Assembly (NCBI GenBank): GCA_026387215.1
Contig: JAPLMC010000086.1
Location: 1-7,262, forward strand
Length of the DNA stretch: 7,262 nt
Origin: Candidatus Omnitrophota bacterium
GTDB taxonomy: Bacteria > Omnitrophota > Gorgyraeia > Gorgyraeales > Gorgyraeaceae
Reading direction: 5' to 3'
The notes under the pieces are model-generated. The model was given only the letters and a program-made list of their open reading frames with translations, was not told the origin of the DNA and ran no database searches. The position numbers were made by a program, and so were the translations under genes. Below, in pieces: positions 6,037 to 7,262 of the stretch. Within the stretch, counting starts at the first letter, position 1. The number at the start of each line of letters is the position of its first letter.

Positions 6037-6573
6037 TCAGGATGATTTCCAGTCAGGATCAGGCTTAAAACCTATCTGTGGTTTTGGTTTCACAGGCACA
6101 GGAGCCATGAGTTTGCGAATAGCTTCAAATATTGCCTGAATTTCAACATTATGTTTTTCAGTTTTTCTCTCAAGCTCTGCAAGTTTATGCGCTAGCTCTT
6201 TATTTATGGAAAGTATTTGTCTTAGCTTAACAAACGCTCGCATTATAGTAATGTTAACTTGTATAGCTATTGCACTATTTAAAACTGAGGAAAGCATTGC
6301 AACCCCTTGTTCCGTAAATACATACGGAAGGTATCTAGTTCCGCCCCAACTTGAGGTCACGAATTGTGACCTCAAGTTATTAAATTCGTCTTCAGTAAGC
6401 TGAAACATAAAATCTTCCGGAAACCGTTCAATATTACGTTTAACAGCTTGAATTAGCACTTTTGTTTCTACGCCATAAAGCTTTGCCAAATCCCTATCCA
6501 GCATTACCTTATGTCCGCGAATCATAAATATCTTCTGCTCAATCACTTCTTCTGGAACCAATTCATTTCCCAT
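6037..6573 (-). CDS. ORF6N-domain protein (putative DNA-binding, phage/mobile-element type)
   Basis: The 178-residue product carries an ORF6N domain at about residues 11-118: IEQKIFMIRGHKVMLDRDLA, then LYGVETKVLIQAVKRNIERF, PEDFMFQLT, YLPYVFTEQGVAMLSSVL and a terminal helix VNITIMRAFVKLR. ORF6N is a domain first defined in phage and virus proteins, often linked to KilA-N and Bro proteins and thought to bind DNA; its role in bacterial chromosomes is unknown. A short helical, charged stretch (about 122-155, possible coiled coil) and a Pro/Lys tail follow. The start at 6573 is chosen because GGGGGG (6580-6585 on the minus strand) sits six bases upstream; the longer frame to 6633 only reads through a palindrome. 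It runs convergent to carB with a 31-bp gap and is enclosed by the carB-tail duplication. No recombinase motif is visible in it. Confidence 0.85.
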   Translation of the reverse strand: MGNELVPEEVIEQKIFMIRGHKVMLDRDLAKLYGVETKVLIQAVKRNIERFPEDFMFQLTEDEFNNLRSQFVTSSWGGTRYLPYVFTEQGVAMLSSVLNSAIAIQVNITIMRAFVKLRQILSINKELAHKLAELERKTEKHNVEIQAIFEAIRKLMAPVPVKPKPQIGFKPDPDWKSS

Positions 6574-6588
6574 GTGTATCCCCCCTGT

Positions 6589-6625
6589 TATTGTAGGGAA
6601 GGGTTTGAAACCCTCCCCTACAATA
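6589..6625. repeat. Near-perfect 37-bp palindrome upstream of the ORF6N gene
   Basis: Left arm TTGTAGGGAAGGGTTT and right arm AAACCCTCCCCTACAA are complementary except for one A-C pair (6599/6615), centred on G6607. It lies 16 bp upstream of the ORF6N start, close to its G-rich ribosome site. Palindromes of the TGTAGGGG...CCCCTACA type are, from memory, dispersed in many bacterial genomes. It could be a mobile palindromic repeat, a recombination end, or an mRNA 5' stabiliser. Confidence 0.85.
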
Positions 6626-6685
6626 TATGACACATCTCAAGGCGTTTTTCTTTCAATTTTTTTAAAATATGCTGCCCCGACTTCC

Positions 6686-6856
6686 TCAGGCGAAAGAAGC
6701 CAGTCTGATTCCAAACCTATCAGAAACGCTGCAGTTATGCGCGGAATCCCATGCATAACAACTATCTCAGGCGCTCAAGCAGCAGTGAATGGAATAGAGG
6801 CGGTATTGAAAAATGATTTTCAGGTAAAATCTATACAGGAATATTTATCCGAGTAA
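6686..6856 (+). pseudogene. Displaced 3' end of carB (about 56 codons)
   Basis: The sequence encodes SGERSQSDSKPIRNAAV and onward to KSIQEYLSE followed by TAA (6854-6856), the end of the CarB allosteric domain. It lacks an ATP-grasp region, start codon and ribosome site. Its frame is undamaged, and its differences from the upstream copy are nearly all synonymous, so it was under protein-level selection until recently. The ending in SE is a more usual CarB terminus than the SFCL of the intact gene, so this copy is probably the original host 3' end. An open frame from 6572 through this region reads antisense to the ORF6N start and through the palindrome, and is not taken as a gene. Confidence 0.85.
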
Positions 6857-7003
6857 TTTTATAAGTAATGGAATCATAAGCGTTGTAATATGTTTAAATA
6901 GAAATAGTTAGATAAAATTTAGATTTTCTCAATAGCTATCCCAAATTTTTTAGTTTTTCCTTGAATATTCCTATTTATATGGCATACTTTATATGATATA
7001 AAA

Positions 7004-7047
7004 AACCGCGTAGGTTGTCTCGCCGAAGGCGGACATCCTACGCGGTT
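7004..7047. repeat. Hairpin repeat, copy 2, with a different apex
   Basis: The outer 11-bp arms (7004-7014 with 7037-7047) are identical to those of the hairpin at 2688-2723. Above a T-T mismatch, the apex is replaced by TGTC/GACA (7016-7019 with 7032-7035), a one-base bulge and CGCC/GGCG (7021-7024 with 7028-7031) around a GAA loop. A run of A precedes it, so on the minus strand it reads as a hairpin followed by T residues. Confidence 0.85.
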
Positions 7048-7066
7048 GGATAAATAAATAATTATA

Positions 7067-7089
7067 AGCCTACAAAAGGCTATTTTTTT
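7067..7089 (+). terminator. Weak stem followed by T7, possible terminator
   Basis: AGCC/GGCT (7067-7070 with 7078-7081) encloses a seven-base loop and is followed by TA and T7 (7083-7089). The four-pair stem is marginal. It lies immediately before the ribosome site of the next gene, so it could instead be part of that gene's leader. Confidence 0.3.
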
Positions 7090-7098
7090 GGACATATT

Positions 7099-7262
7099 AT
7101 GGCAAAGTTTAAAAAACATTTTAATTCAAAGATTTTTATATATGGAACAATAGTTTTATTCTATCTATCCAGCACCCCCCCCATTTATTCATATTCTAAT
7201 GCTAAAGATACATTAAGAATTCCTGTGGGTGCAAGGACTTTAGAAAGAATGGGGCAATTATT
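7099..7262 (+). CDS. Start of a putative exported protein (truncated by window end)
   Basis: Fifty-four codons are visible. The N-terminus has a signal-peptide layout: a basic stretch MAKFKKHFNSK, a hydrophobic core IFIYGTIVLFYL (residues 12-23), and a polar region ending SYSNA, with likely cleavage after Ala35. The visible mature part, KDTLRIPVGARTLERMGQL, is not recognised as any family. The start is supported only by GGA (7090-7092) six bases upstream and by the signal-peptide fit. A run of eight C (7175-7182) inside the signal sequence encodes part of Thr-Pro-Pro and could be prone to slippage. It is the same strand as carAB but separated by the intergenic region, so it is probably a separate transcription unit. 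Confidence 0.65.
   Translation, partial: MAKFKKHFNSKIFIYGTIVLFYLSSTPPIYSYSNAKDTLRIPVGARTLERMGQL

Larger units (their letters stand above)
6857..7098. other. A+T-rich intergenic region after the carB remnant
   Basis: No gene or RNA gene is recognised. The stretch holds a hairpin repeat (7004-7047), a weak promoter-like TTGAAT (6961-6966) with CATACT (6983-6988) at 16-bp spacing, and a small stem with a T7 tract (7067-7089) just before the last gene. No clear terminator follows the displaced carB tail. Confidence 0.5.

Noticed and set aside
6574..6633. N-terminal extension of the ORF6N protein
   Set aside because: It is only translation of the 6589-6625 palindrome. The G6 ribosome site supports the start at 6573.
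6572..6856. Plus-strand 94-codon frame containing the second carB tail
   Set aside because: Its first 38 codons read antisense to the ORF6N start and across a palindrome, with no ribosome site. Only the carB-derived part has meaning, as a displaced gene fragment.
1440..7047. CRISPR array from the repeated hairpins
   Set aside because: Repeats are single or paired, far apart and of different sequence, with no regular spacers and no cas genes.
6919..7119. Minus-strand 66-codon frame
   Set aside because: It translates the 7004-7047 hairpin repeat and A+T-rich DNA, overlaps the start of the exported-protein gene, and resembles nothing known.

Overview
The window is A+T-rich bacterial DNA. It holds one insertion sequence, a complete carAB operon (carbamoyl-phosphate synthetase), a small DNA-binding-protein gene lodged between two copies of the carB 3' end, and the first 54 codons of a putative exported protein. 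The carAB proteins are ordinary bacterial enzymes. The many palindromic intergenic repeats, and an ORF6N-domain gene with palindromes at both sides, would suit an uncultivated lineage such as Omnitrophota. That placement is an impression from memory; nothing in the window proves it.

Layout. Positions 6-1311 are an IS256-family element with 24-bp imperfect inverted repeats and a full-length DDE transposase. Its leader can fold into a three-way-junction RNA that encloses the ribosome-binding site and start codon. Just outside its right end is a good sigma70-type promoter (1332-1360). It is followed by a possible 12-codon leader ORF overlapping a strong intrinsic terminator (1407-1439), then two more hairpins (1440-1500 and 1501-1535), then carA (1553-2677). 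This resembles an attenuated leader for pyrimidine/arginine biosynthesis. A perfect 16-bp hairpin (2688-2723) separates carA from carB (2736-6005); a relative of that hairpin recurs at 7004-7047.

carA and carB encode the glutaminase and synthetase subunits that make carbamoyl phosphate from glutamine, bicarbonate and ATP. CarB carries an unusual basic/hydrophobic alternating stretch in its central domain and ends in a hybrid C-terminus. The last ~55 codons of carB occur twice, exactly 860 bp apart (5826-5990 and 6686-6850). A 71-bp core is identical, and the flanks differ mostly at synonymous sites. Between the two copies lies a convergent ORF6N-domain gene (6573-6037, minus strand) with palindromic repeats at its two sides. 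The simplest reading is that an ~860-bp unit carrying its own carB 3' end recombined into the native carB, restored its reading frame, and displaced the old tail (6686-6856), now a promoterless fragment. This is the most interesting object in the window. An assembly chimera must be excluded first.

The right end (6857-7262) is A+T-rich intergenic DNA with the second hairpin-repeat copy and the start of a signal-peptide-bearing ORF that runs off the window.
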